From a virus: DNA of 36,504 bases. The translations under genes and the position numbers were made by a program. The stretch lies in IMG/VR virus record IMGVR_UViG_3300031595_000165, positions 1 through 36,504 of that record, one strand, 5' to 3'. Position 1 is the first letter of the stretch. The number at the start of each line of letters is the position of its first letter. A model generated the notes under the pieces. It worked only from the letters and a program-made list of their open reading frames with translations, was not told where the DNA came from and did not search any database. Shown here in pieces: positions 29,725-36,504 of this stretch.

Positions 29725-30864
29725 ATGCCTTTTCTTCGGCCGTCTCTTTCCGATCTGCGGTCCCAGGTCGCCAGCGACATCGCCGCCGCCATTCCTGGCG
29801 CTGATGCTCTCCTCCGATTCTCAAATCTTGGCGTGATGGGCGATGTCGAGGCGGGCCTCGCCTTCCTCCACTATGGCTATCTGGACTGGATTTCTCAGAT
29901 GGCCGTGCCGTTCACGGCGCAGCAGGAATTCCTTGAGGCCTGGGCCGGTCTGGTTGCGATCACCCGCAAGCCTGCGACGGCCGCCAGCGGCACTACCACC
30001 TTCACCGGGACTGCCGGCGCCGTGCTTCCGGCCGGAACCAGCGTCGTCCGAAGCGATGGCATTGCCTATACCACTCAGGCCAGCGGCACGGTCGGCGGAG
30101 GTGGGTCCGTCACTGTAGCAGTGACGGCAACCGTTCCGGCTGCCGCCGGAAACGCGGTCATGGGAACCTCGATGGTCCTGGGCGCTGCCGTGGCGGGGAT
30201 CAACTCGACCGGCTCGGTCACCGCCGCGATCACCGGCGGCGCTGACATCGAGACTGACGACGCCCTTCGTACCCGCATGCTGCAGCGGTTTCAGGCGCCT
30301 CCGCAGGGGGGCAGTCAAAGCGACTACGTGACCTGGGCGCTGCAAGTCCCCGGCGTCACCCGGGCATGGTGCAACCCCAACGGCATGGGGACCGGGACCG
30401 TCGTCGTTTACACCATGTTCGATGACGCGGAATCCGCCCATGCGGGCTTCCCCCAGGGCGCCGACGGCGGCGCAACTCTGGAGCCCCGGACGGCGGCAGC
30501 GACCGGCGATCAACTCGCCGTCGCCAATTGGCTCTATGCCCTGCAGCCGGTCACGGCCCTGGTCTATTCCGTGTCGCCCATCGCCACGCCGGTCAATTTC
30601 ACAATCACCGGCCTATCCAGCGCTGGCGCTGCGGTACAGGCGGCGGTCGCCGCGGCGATTGTCGAGGTCTTCCGCCAGCAGGCATCCCCCGGCGGCATCC
30701 CCCTGCTGAATGGGACCATCGGCGGAACGGTGGACTTGAGCTATATCAACTCGGCTATCGCCGCAATCGCGGGGACCACGCCGTTTGTGATCACTAGCCC
30801 GACCGCGAATATCACCATGGCCACCGGCCATATGCCGACCCTCGGCACGATCACCTGGGCCTAA
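29725..30864 (+). CDS. Baseplate J-like protein, Mu gp47
   Basis: 379 aa, family PF04865. PFLRPSLSDLRSQVASDIAAAIPG at the start, GGADIETDDALRTRMLQRFQAPPQGGSQSDYVTWALQVPGVTRAW in the centre, and the FRQQASPGGIPLLNGTIGGTVDLS region near the end. It builds the baseplate wedge with gp46 and gp48. Starts directly after the gp46 stop (TAGATG). Confidence 0.95.
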   Translation: MPFLRPSLSDLRSQVASDIAAAIPGADALLRFSNLGVMGDVEAGLAFLHYGYLDWISQMAVPFTAQQEFLEAWAGLVAITRKPATAASGTTTFTGTAGAVLPAGTSVVRSDGIAYTTQASGTVGGGGSVTVAVTATVPAAAGNAVMGTSMVLGAAVAGINSTGSVTAAITGGADIETDDALRTRMLQRFQAPPQGGSQSDYVTWALQVPGVTRAWCNPNGMGTGTVVVYTMFDDAESAHAGFPQGADGGATLEPRTAAATGDQLAVANWLYALQPVTALVYSVSPIATPVNFTITGLSSAGAAVQAAVAAAIVEVFRQQASPGGIPLLNGTIGGTVDLSYINSAIAAIAGTTPFVITSPTANITMATGHMPTLGTITWA

Positions 30865-30867
30865 CCC

Positions 30868-31467
30868 ATGGCCGCCCCCGCCTACACCACTGCTGACTTC
30901 GTCTCGGCGATGCAGTCGCTCATGCCGCGCGGCATGGCATGGCCCCGCGACCCCGATACAACTCAAGCCCAGGTTCTTGCCGGGCTGGCCCCCACCTATG
31001 TGAGGCAATCGGCCCGCTCCGGTCAGCTACTTGTCGACGCATTTCCGGCCACGTCTTACGAACTTCTCCCCCAATGGGAGGCCACCCTCGGCTTGCCGGA
31101 CCAGTGCACCGGGACGGCCACGACGATCCAGCTTCGGCGGGATCAGGTTGTCGCCCGTCTCGCTGGTCAGGGCGGCCAATCGGCGGCCTATTTCGTCGCC
31201 TATGCCGCAGCCCTCGGATACCTCGGCTGCACCGTGACCAACTTTTCACCGTTCCGCGCCGGTCAGTCCAGGGCAGGGCAGCCCCTAGGTGATTCCCGCT
31301 GGTCCCACACCTGGGCGATCAACGCCCCGGCAAATTCGATCCATTCGTTTGCTGCTGGAGCATCTGCGGCCGGCGAGCCGCTGCGGCTCTGGGGCAACGC
31401 GTTGCTCGAATGCAAGCTCGAGCAAATCGCCCCCGCCCATTCCATTCTGCAATTCCGCTACTCGTGA
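30868..31467 (+). CDS. Tail protein Mu gp48-like (DUF2313/YmfQ)
   Basis: 199 aa. MQSLMPRGMAWPRDPDTTQAQVLAGLAPTYVR, then DAFPATSYELLPQWEATLGLPD is the DUF2313 (PF10076) signature. It ends with CKLEQIAPAHSILQFRYS. The protein links baseplate wedge and tail fibres. In order after gp47, as in Mu. Confidence 0.93.
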   Translation: MAAPAYTTADFVSAMQSLMPRGMAWPRDPDTTQAQVLAGLAPTYVRQSARSGQLLVDAFPATSYELLPQWEATLGLPDQCTGTATTIQLRRDQVVARLAGQGGQSAAYFVAYAAALGYLGCTVTNFSPFRAGQSRAGQPLGDSRWSHTWAINAPANSIHSFAAGASAAGEPLRLWGNALLECKLEQIAPAHSILQFRYS

Positions 31468-31474
31468 GGTAGGC

Positions 31475-32404
31475 ATGTATCAGATTGACGTATCGACTGC
31501 GGCGACGACGCAGCCGGCCGCAACCTCTTTGGGGGCCATCGGATATTTCACCGATGGCAACCCGGCGACGGCGACCCCTGCGACTCTTGTCCCGGCGGAA
31601 TTTCTCAACGCGACCATGCTGGAGATCCTGAACGCCATCACCGCCGCTGGGCTCACCCCGACCAAGTCGACCTATAACCAACTGGCGACGGCGATCACGA
31701 CTCTGATCGGCAATAATCGCGCTGCCATGTGGACGGCGACCGATACCGGCACCGCCAACACCTACGCCGCGACCCTTTCGCCGGTCCCGGCCGCGTATAC
31801 CTCCATGGTGGTGGTGCTCCAGATCGTCAACGCCAACACCGGAGCCGCGACCTTCAATGCCAATGGCCTTGGCGTCAAAAACATCAAGAAATACTCGTCC
31901 GGCGCCCTGGCGGCGTTGGCGGCTGGAGACCTTCCGGCCAGCGGGATAGCGATTCTGGTCTATGACGGGACACAGTTCATCCTGGTGAATGTGGCGGGCG
32001 GCGTCTCGGCCGTCACCGCCGGAAACGGCACCGTCACCATCGGCGGAACGGCAGGAGCACCCACCGTTGCGGTGAATTTGGGCAATCCCAATACCTGGAC
32101 GGGATTGCAAGGGTTCGCCGTCCAGACCCTGACCGACGCCGCGACGGTCGCCTGGAACGCTTCCCTCGGACAGGTCGCCAAGCTCACTACGAGCGCCGCT
32201 CGCGCCATCGGCGCTCCGACCGCCCTGGCGCCCGGCTTTTATTTCCTAGAGTTGATCAGCGGCGGCTATACGCCGTCCTGGAACAGCATCTTCAAGTTCC
32301 CCTATGGGGCGCTTCCGGCGGCGCTGACCGGCACCTGCACATTCAGCTTTTTCTATGACGGCACCTACCTCCACTGCTTCAGCTTCACCATCGGACAGGC
32401 CTAA
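31475..32404 (+). CDS. Tail fibre protein
   Basis: 309 aa from ATG 31475, with GAGGTAGG upstream. The N-terminus (YFTDGNPATATPATLVPAEFLNATMLEILNAITAAGLTPTKSTYNQLATAI) is the baseplate-attachment part common to many tail fibres of Mu/P2-like phages. The rest is Gly/Thr/Ala-rich, with repeated beta segments and a compact C-terminal domain (FKFPYGALPAALTGTCTFSFFYDG). It is probably the first fibre section, with the receptor-binding tip supplied by the next gene. Confidence 0.85.
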   Translation: MYQIDVSTAATTQPAATSLGAIGYFTDGNPATATPATLVPAEFLNATMLEILNAITAAGLTPTKSTYNQLATAITTLIGNNRAAMWTATDTGTANTYAATLSPVPAAYTSMVVVLQIVNANTGAATFNANGLGVKNIKKYSSGALAALAAGDLPASGIAILVYDGTQFILVNVAGGVSAVTAGNGTVTIGGTAGAPTVAVNLGNPNTWTGLQGFAVQTLTDAATVAWNASLGQVAKLTTSAARAIGAPTALAPGFYFLELISGGYTPSWNSIFKFPYGALPAALTGTCTFSFFYDGTYLHCFSFTIGQA

Positions 32405-32407
32405 ATA

Positions 32408-33217
32408 ATGCTTATCGTCCCAGGCGGCACCCCACTTGTCACTCTCTACAACGCCATCGTTTCCTGCGGCCTGACCGCCAACCTCAGGCTGTGTCTGGAT
32501 GCCGGCGATGCCCTATCAGCGCCGGCCGGCGCCACCAAATGGTTGGACCGCTCGGGCACCGGCAGTGATTTCTGGCTGGGGCCGGATGGAACCACTACGG
32601 CTGACCCCACGTTCAACGGTTCCGTGGGGGCGCTGCCGCAATCAACCAACTTCGGCCTGAACGGGTCTTCCTACTTCAAGCTGGTCAACGGCCAGATGAC
32701 ATGGACCAACAACCTGCATAAGGCCGGGGCGCAGTGGACCATACTATCCATTATTTCGCTGGCTGGTGCCGGGGCGCAGCCTATCGGCGATAGAGGGGGC
32801 ACCAATGCGCAGGTGGGAATGGCCATCTATGCCGACGGTGGAGCGGCCCTGGGGGCTTATGTGGCAAACGGAGCTGCGCAGGTATTCGGCCGGGCATCGG
32901 ACAGCAATTTGCCCAACGCGACACCAACATTTATTGCGTCAACGATTGCCGATGGCGGGACGGGCTACCACTGGTGCAATGGGAGCTACATGCCGGCCGG
33001 GGGCGCCAATACATGGCCTGTCGCGTTCGTCGGCCCCTCATCGTCGGCCTCGACCAAGCCGTTTTACCTCGGGTGCCAGGATCATAATTCGGGCAACAAG
33101 TACCTGGACCCGAACGGCGAGCTGATGCACGGCTTTGCCGTTTGGGAGGGGCTGACCCTGACCAAGCCTCAACTCGACGCCATCTTCCAGCGGCTGCGTG
33201 GCCGCTTTGGTTTGTAA
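32408..33217 (+). CDS. Putative receptor-binding fibre tip, lectin-like
   Basis: 269 aa. LRLCLDAGDALSAPAGATKWLDRSG and the following beta-rich stretch, plus FAVWEGLTLTKPQLDAIFQRLRGRFG at the end, suggest a concanavalin A-like (LamG-type) jelly-roll domain. Lying next to the tail fibre and before DUF4376 it is the likely host-range determinant. Family call is a pattern impression. Confidence 0.6.
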   Translation: MLIVPGGTPLVTLYNAIVSCGLTANLRLCLDAGDALSAPAGATKWLDRSGTGSDFWLGPDGTTTADPTFNGSVGALPQSTNFGLNGSSYFKLVNGQMTWTNNLHKAGAQWTILSIISLAGAGAQPIGDRGGTNAQVGMAIYADGGAALGAYVANGAAQVFGRASDSNLPNATPTFIASTIADGGTGYHWCNGSYMPAGGANTWPVAFVGPSSSASTKPFYLGCQDHNSGNKYLDPNGELMHGFAVWEGLTLTKPQLDAIFQRLRGRFGL

Positions 33218-33226
33218 GGAGAGACC

Positions 33227-33910
33227 ATGCACAATATCGCCTATCTCATCATCTCCGAGGACGGCCAGACGGCGGCCAACGTCTTCGCATCGCGCGATGA
33301 CTATGCCGTGGTCAACGACTACCAGGTTTCGCCCTCCATCCTCTGCCAGCACTCGGCCGCAGCCCTGGCCGAGTTGTATGGGATCACCATGGCCGAAATC
33401 GTCGTGCCAGAGATCGATACCGCCACCACGGCGCTGACCGGCGATTATACCGCTCTCAAGGTGGGAGGCATCTGGAAGTGGGTTGCTCAGCCCCGTCCCC
33501 TTTCCGTCGATGAGATCGCCGCCGCCCTGTCCGAGGCTAAGGCCGTCAAGGTTGCCACACTGACCGCTGCCTGCGCGGCGTCGATCTCGGCCGGGGTTGT
33601 CCATGATGCCCTGGGCTCGCCGCACACCTACCCTATGAGTGACAAGGACCAGACCAACCTGCTGGGCCGTGTCGCTCAGGCCCAGATGGACCCTGCCGGC
33701 ACCCATAACCTGTGGTGCGTTGATGGGGGCGGTGTCTGGGCCAAGCGGTCCCATACCGCCGCCCAGACCATCCAGGTTGGCCTTGCCGCCGCCGCCTGGG
33801 TGCAGTTCAACAGCGACAAGCTGTCGGGCGAGGATGGTCATGGCGGCTTGCTTAGGGCCGTAGCTCAAGCCGCCACCGTTATGGAGGTTCAAGCCATCGT
33901 GTGGGGTTGA
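33227..33910 (+). CDS. DUF4376 tail fibre-associated protein
   Basis: 227 aa. The C-terminal half carries the DUF4376 (PF14301) signature: KAVKVATLTAACAASISAG, then ALGSPHTYPMSDKDQTNLLG. The N-terminal half is a short beta domain. Such proteins follow tail fibre genes and may be fibre components or assembly factors. GGAGAGACC before the ATG. Its last residues (GLLRAVAQAATVMEVQAIVWG) resemble the end of the small gene that follows. Confidence 0.85.
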   Translation: MHNIAYLIISEDGQTAANVFASRDDYAVVNDYQVSPSILCQHSAAALAELYGITMAEIVVPEIDTATTALTGDYTALKVGGIWKWVAQPRPLSVDEIAAALSEAKAVKVATLTAACAASISAGVVHDALGSPHTYPMSDKDQTNLLGRVAQAQMDPAGTHNLWCVDGGGVWAKRSHTAAQTIQVGLAAAAWVQFNSDKLSGEDGHGGLLRAVAQAATVMEVQAIVWG

Positions 33911-33917
33911 CGCAATA

Positions 33918-33941
33918 CCCTGCCGGTCTCGGCCGGCAGGG
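33918..33941 (+). promoter_or_regulatory. Hairpin overlapping the ribosome site of the fragment gene
   Basis: CCCTGCCGG (33918-33926) and CCGGCAGGG (33933-33941) pair perfectly around TCTCGG. The 3' arm holds part of the AGGGG ribosome site of the gene at 33950, so the hairpin could block its translation. No T run follows, so termination is less likely. Confidence 0.5.
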
Positions 33942-33949
33942 GCCTCTAA

Positions 33950-34093
33950 ATGCCTTCAATCCTGTCCGAAATCAGCCGCAAAATTGTCCGAAATCGCCCG
34001 CGCCGCTACACCGGCGCCGACGGAGCCAGTGGTCTCGTCGGGCAGGTCAAGTCTGCCACCACCGTGGCGGCGGTGCAGGCCATCGTCTGGTAG
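33950..34093 (+). pseudogene. Truncated DUF4376-type tail fibre fragment
   Basis: 47 aa. The last 26 residues (GADGASGLVGQVKSATTVAAVQAIVW) match the end of the DUF4376 protein just upstream (GEDGHGGLLRAVAQAATVMEVQAIVWG). It seems to be the leftover 3' end of a second fibre-associated gene, a typical remnant of fibre-cassette exchange. A TGTCCGAAATC direct repeat lies in its first half. It may still be translated. Confidence 0.6.
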
Positions 34094-34121
34094 CCCATCA
34101 GCACCTCACCCACCCATCAAT

Positions 34122-34143
34122 GGCCGCTCGCAGCGGCCTTTTT
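34122..34143 (+). terminator. Rho-independent terminator after the tail module
   Basis: GGCCGCT-CGC-AGCGGCC (34122-34138) followed by TTTTT (34139-34143), a complete terminator. It separates tail and lysis genes. Confidence 0.85.
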
Positions 34144-34167
34144 CATGGCCACTGAAGGAACGACCGA

Positions 34168-34650
34168 ATGGAGGAAATTGCCCTGGCCGCCAGCAAGGAG
34201 GCCATCACCGCCGCATCGAGCGGTAACCCGGGTGCCGTGCTGGTGCTGGTGCTGGTGCTGTTCGTCGCTCTCGTTGGCGTCCTGGGGATTGCCTTGATCA
34301 AGGAGCGTGGCAAGCGCCCCAGCGATTTGCCGCCAAACTGCCCGCCGCCCGGCGGATGCCCGGATATCGGCAAGCTGTCCGCCCAGGTCGCCGGCCTTAC
34401 CGAGCAGATCAGACAAGACCGGGAGGAGCGCAGGGAGCACCGCCAGGAGGTCCGGGAGTCGGTCACCCGCATACATGAGCGCCTGGACGATACCGTGACC
34501 CAAGGCGAGATGGCGCGAGCCCTCACGATGACCCAGCACGCCCAGGAGGAAATGAACCGAGTCCTGGCCGCCGTTACGGCCTTGATCGAAACCGTGCGCA
34601 CTGCACCCTCCCGGAGACGTGCGTCCCCCGCCAAGAGGAGCGCTAGTTGA
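34168..34650 (+). CDS. Membrane-anchored coiled-coil protein in lysis module (spanin-like)
   Basis: 160 aa. One N-terminal membrane segment (about residues 23-45, AVLVLVLVLFVALVGVLGIAL), a Pro/Cys-rich link (54-66), then a long charged helix likely to form a coiled coil (70-145). This plan fits inner-membrane spanins (Rz-like) or related lysis accessory proteins. A holin role is less likely with one segment. AAGGAACG precedes the ATG. Its stop shares a base with the lysozyme start (TGATG). Confidence 0.55.
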   Translation: MEEIALAASKEAITAASSGNPGAVLVLVLVLFVALVGVLGIALIKERGKRPSDLPPNCPPPGGCPDIGKLSAQVAGLTEQIRQDREERREHRQEVRESVTRIHERLDDTVTQGEMARALTMTQHAQEEMNRVLAAVTALIETVRTAPSRRRASPAKRSAS

Positions 34651-35087
34651 TGACCATGACCGGCGAACGCTATACCCAGCTCAACGAGGCCTGCAATTTG
34701 ACCGCCAAGACCGACCTGGGCGGTAATCAGGTCATCGGCTGGGGTCACAACAGCCCCGACATCAAGCCCGGCACCGTTTGGACGCAGGCACAGGCTGATG
34801 CGCAGTTCGCCTCTGACTATGCCCGCGCCAAAGCCCAGGCCGCCACCGTGCTGGGCGACACCTGGGCTGGGCTCGATTATGTCCGCCAATGCGCCCTCAT
34901 CGACATGGCGTTCGAGCTTGGGGGAACCGGTCTCGCCGGCTTCCGCCGCTTGCTTCTGGCCGTCTCCCAGCGGGCCTGGGACGTGGCCTCGGCCGCCTGC
35001 CTGGACTCGGCCTACGCCAAGCAGGTTCCCACCCGGGCGAATGGCACCGCCTACATGTTGAGGACTGGCCAATGGCCCGCGAAATGA
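34650..35087 (+). CDS. Endolysin, T4-type lysozyme (GH24)
   Basis: 145 aa. Glu 13, then Asp 22, then VIGWGH align with the E-x8-D-x5-T plus GIGH core of T4 lysozyme (Glu 11, Asp 20, Thr 26). Here position 28 is Val in place of Thr. The C-terminal half (ALIDMAFELGGTGLAGFRRLL...RANGTAYMLRTGQW) is typical of the family. It cuts the glycan of peptidoglycan. No signal peptide, so a holin is needed for access. Start at 34650 is coupled to the upstream stop with AGGAG nearby. Val for Thr is uncommon and may alter the mechanism or rate. Confidence 0.88.
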   Translation: MTMTGERYTQLNEACNLTAKTDLGGNQVIGWGHNSPDIKPGTVWTQAQADAQFASDYARAKAQAATVLGDTWAGLDYVRQCALIDMAFELGGTGLAGFRRLLLAVSQRAWDVASAACLDSAYAKQVPTRANGTAYMLRTGQWPAK

Positions 35088-35692
35088 CCCCCGCCTATCC
35101 GCTGGCGCTGCTGTGCCGGGACGCCTACACCGCCCCGCCCGATATCAAGGTGGGCGGCATCGTTCGCGCCCTGTCCAGGCCATCCACCGCCGGCCGCGTC
35201 ATCGCCTTTCAGGGCACCCAAGACATCGACCAAGCCTTGGCTGACCTCGACATAGGGCCGGAACACATCATCGGCCTCGGAGATATGCATGAGGGCATCT
35301 GGCGAGCCACGAAATCGGCCTCCACCCTCTGCGACAAGGCCTTGGGCGACGAGCCCGGAATCCTGACCGGTCACAGTCTCGGCGGTGCCCTTGCCCTCGC
35401 GCTGGGGGCTCATCGCTGCCTGCGTGGTCGCCCTCCCCTGGCCATTATAACCTTCGGCGCCCCGCGCGTCGGTGTCGGGCCGGCGCTACGGCTGTTGTTT
35501 GAGCAACACGGCGTTGACGTGCGGCTCTACCGCCATGGGGCCGACCCGATTCCCTATCTTCCGCCTTGCATCGAGGCATTCGCAGATTGGGAGCACCCGG
35601 CCGACCTGATCCAGATCGGCGAGCGGGGAGAATTTCCCGAGATCGCGGATCACGCCATCGCCGGATATGTGGCTGCGCTCTCCGCCATCTGA
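35072..35692 (+). CDS. Class 3 lipase/esterase in lysis module
   Basis: 206 aa, alpha/beta-hydrolase. The nucleophile elbow GHSLGGALA holds Ser 102. Asp 158 (HGADPIPYLPP) and His 194 (ADHAIAGY) complete the triad. VIAFQGT near 44 gives the oxyanion side, and ITFGAPRVG the strand after the elbow, as in class 3 lipases. No export signal. It overlaps the lysozyme gene by 16 bases. By position it could cut membrane or outer-membrane lipids at lysis, comparable in idea to the LysB esterases of mycobacteriophages. Substrate unknown. Confidence 0.8.
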   Translation: MAREMTPAYPLALLCRDAYTAPPDIKVGGIVRALSRPSTAGRVIAFQGTQDIDQALADLDIGPEHIIGLGDMHEGIWRATKSASTLCDKALGDEPGILTGHSLGGALALALGAHRCLRGRPPLAIITFGAPRVGVGPALRLLFEQHGVDVRLYRHGADPIPYLPPCIEAFADWEHPADLIQIGERGEFPEIADHAIAGYVAALSAI

Positions 35693-35811
35693 CCGATTCC
35701 CTTCCATCAGGTGGCCAGCCTCAACGCGAGCGGCCATGCGGGCTTGAGGGTGATTTCCTCTCCTCTGGTGGCCACCCCCTGACCATTAACCGGAATCCCG
35801 GTTATCGCCCC

Positions 35812-35841
35812 GCCGCCCGGCATCCCGCCCGGCGGCTTTTT
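35812..35841 (+). terminator. Terminator-like hairpin with T run
   Basis: GCCGCC (35812-35817) and GGCGGC (35831-35836) around a 13-base C/G-rich loop, then TTTTT (35837-35841). Likely ends the lysozyme-lipase transcript. The following gene starts 22 bases later and would need read-through or its own promoter. Confidence 0.65.
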
Positions 35842-35862
35842 CATGCCTGAAAGGAAGTCACC

Positions 35863-36504
35863 ATGTTTGCTTGGTTTTCCGCTCGCCTGTCCGAGCGCTC
35901 CACCCAGATCGCCCTGGTGGGCGCTCTCGTCACTGTCTCTCAGGTCGCCAGTCACCCCGAAGCGTGGGCTACCGGTTCCCTGCCGCTGTGGCTGGCCATT
36001 CTGCCCGCCATCGTGACCAATCTCGCCAATGCGGTCGTGCCCGAGGGCTCGTCCGCTCCGCCCATCAGCAGCCCCGTCATCGGCGCCCTGCTGGCCGTGC
36101 TGCTGATGGGCGGCGCCCTGTCGGCCTGCTCGAACGCTCCCCCGACCGCCAGCCCGATGCAGTCCGATCTGCTCGCCGCCGAGACCGCCTTTAATGTGGC
36201 CGTCACCGGCGCCGAGGTCTATGCCGGGCTTCCCGACTGCTCGACCGGCGCCAAGCTGTGCAGCGATGGCCAAATCACGGCCGATATCGTCAAGGCCATT
36301 GCCGGCGCTCGGATCGCCTTCGGGCAAGCGGATATCGCCATTCTCGGTTGCTCGTCGGCGACGTGGCGTGCAGTCCAGGCGGGGGCGCCGTCCGCGACCT
36401 GCGGAATCCCCATCAAGGATATGGACGCTCAAGGTCAGGTGCTGGCCGCCGCCCGTGCCGCACTGCTTACGGCCGTCGGTCTGGTGCCGGTCATCCAGCA
36501 GTGA
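35863..36504 (+). CDS. Holin-like membrane protein with internal lipobox
   Basis: 213 aa. Two hydrophobic segments (about 15-28 and 40-57) resemble a short holin. A third (72-88, VIGALLAVLLMGGALSAC) ends with a lipobox LSAC, Cys 89, as if a lipoprotein signal had been fused behind a holin. The rest (90-213) is a soluble Cys-containing domain with five Cys. GGAA precedes the ATG. It may act as holin, outer-membrane spanin, or both. The stop codon is the last three bases of the window. Confidence 0.55.
   Translation: MFAWFSARLSERSTQIALVGALVTVSQVASHPEAWATGSLPLWLAILPAIVTNLANAVVPEGSSAPPISSPVIGALLAVLLMGGALSACSNAPPTASPMQSDLLAAETAFNVAVTGAEVYAGLPDCSTGAKLCSDGQITADIVKAIAGARIAFGQADIAILGCSSATWRAVQAGAPSATCGIPIKDMDAQGQVLAAARAALLTAVGLVPVIQQ

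Noticed and set aside
1-36504. Host-phage junction or direct att repeats at the window ends
   Set aside because: No matching repeats or host genes seen at either end; the window may stop inside the element or be a complete phage map.

Overview
This 36.5-kb, GC-rich window is phage DNA from end to end. I see no housekeeping genes. Early and regulatory genes, a DNA-metabolism operon, an integrase, a head module, a tail module and a lysis module follow in order. The only clear foreign insert is an IS1595-type element. Base composition, codon use and the style of the early proteins suggest an alphaproteobacterial host, perhaps a Rhodospirillales member such as Magnetospirillum; that is inference. 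The virus is a mosaic: a lambda-type head and packaging set (Nu1/GpA terminase, gpW, lambda-family portal, S49 protease, decoration protein D, capsid E, FII-like joiner) is joined to a Mu-type contractile tail (DUF2635/gp38, sheath, tube, gp41-type chaperone with frameshift, tape measure, gp43, gp44, gp45, gp46, gp47, gp48). No Mu transposase is present. A P4-type tyrosine integrase is present instead.

Layout. Positions 1-1270 hold leftward genes (a partial Cys-rich protein and a leucine-rich-repeat protein built from 57-bp tandem repeats) and a rightward superinfection-immunity-like membrane protein. Positions 1600-2500 hold the switch: a leftward repressor and a rightward YdaS/Cro-like gene, with three 14-bp operators between them. 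Two more copies of this operator lie over the promoter of the leucine-rich-repeat gene. Positions 2560-8380 hold the early operon, mostly small genes joined by ATGA/TGATG overlaps: DUF2303, VRR-NUC nuclease, an adenine methyltransferase broken at a run of nine G, and two replication-type proteins. Positions 8380-9850 hold an AT-rich repeat cluster and the integrase. An IS1595-family element (9753-11061, 8-bp target duplication) sits in the integrase 3' end. Then come a possible late regulator, a tRNA-Gly, the head genes (12.2-21.2 kb), the tail genes (21.2-34.1 kb) and lysis genes (34.2-36.5 kb).

How it works together. The short repressor has no autoproteolysis domain, so it probably acts with a small antirepressor or another partner; a 53-aa convergent gene resembling its C-terminus is a candidate. 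Terminase, portal, protease, an acidic scaffold-like protein, D and E would build a lambda-like capsid. The Mu-like genes would build a contractile tail whose tape measure carries a murein hydrolase domain. Exit would use a T4-type lysozyme, a class-3 lipase and one or two membrane proteins.

Points most worth a second look: the shared operators tying the repeat-protein gene to the lysogeny switch; two covarying GUGA-loop hairpins ahead of only the sheath and tube genes; a canonical -1 slippery site in the tail chaperone; the iteron-like repeats at the integrase start; and the lipase and holin-lipoprotein-like lysis genes.
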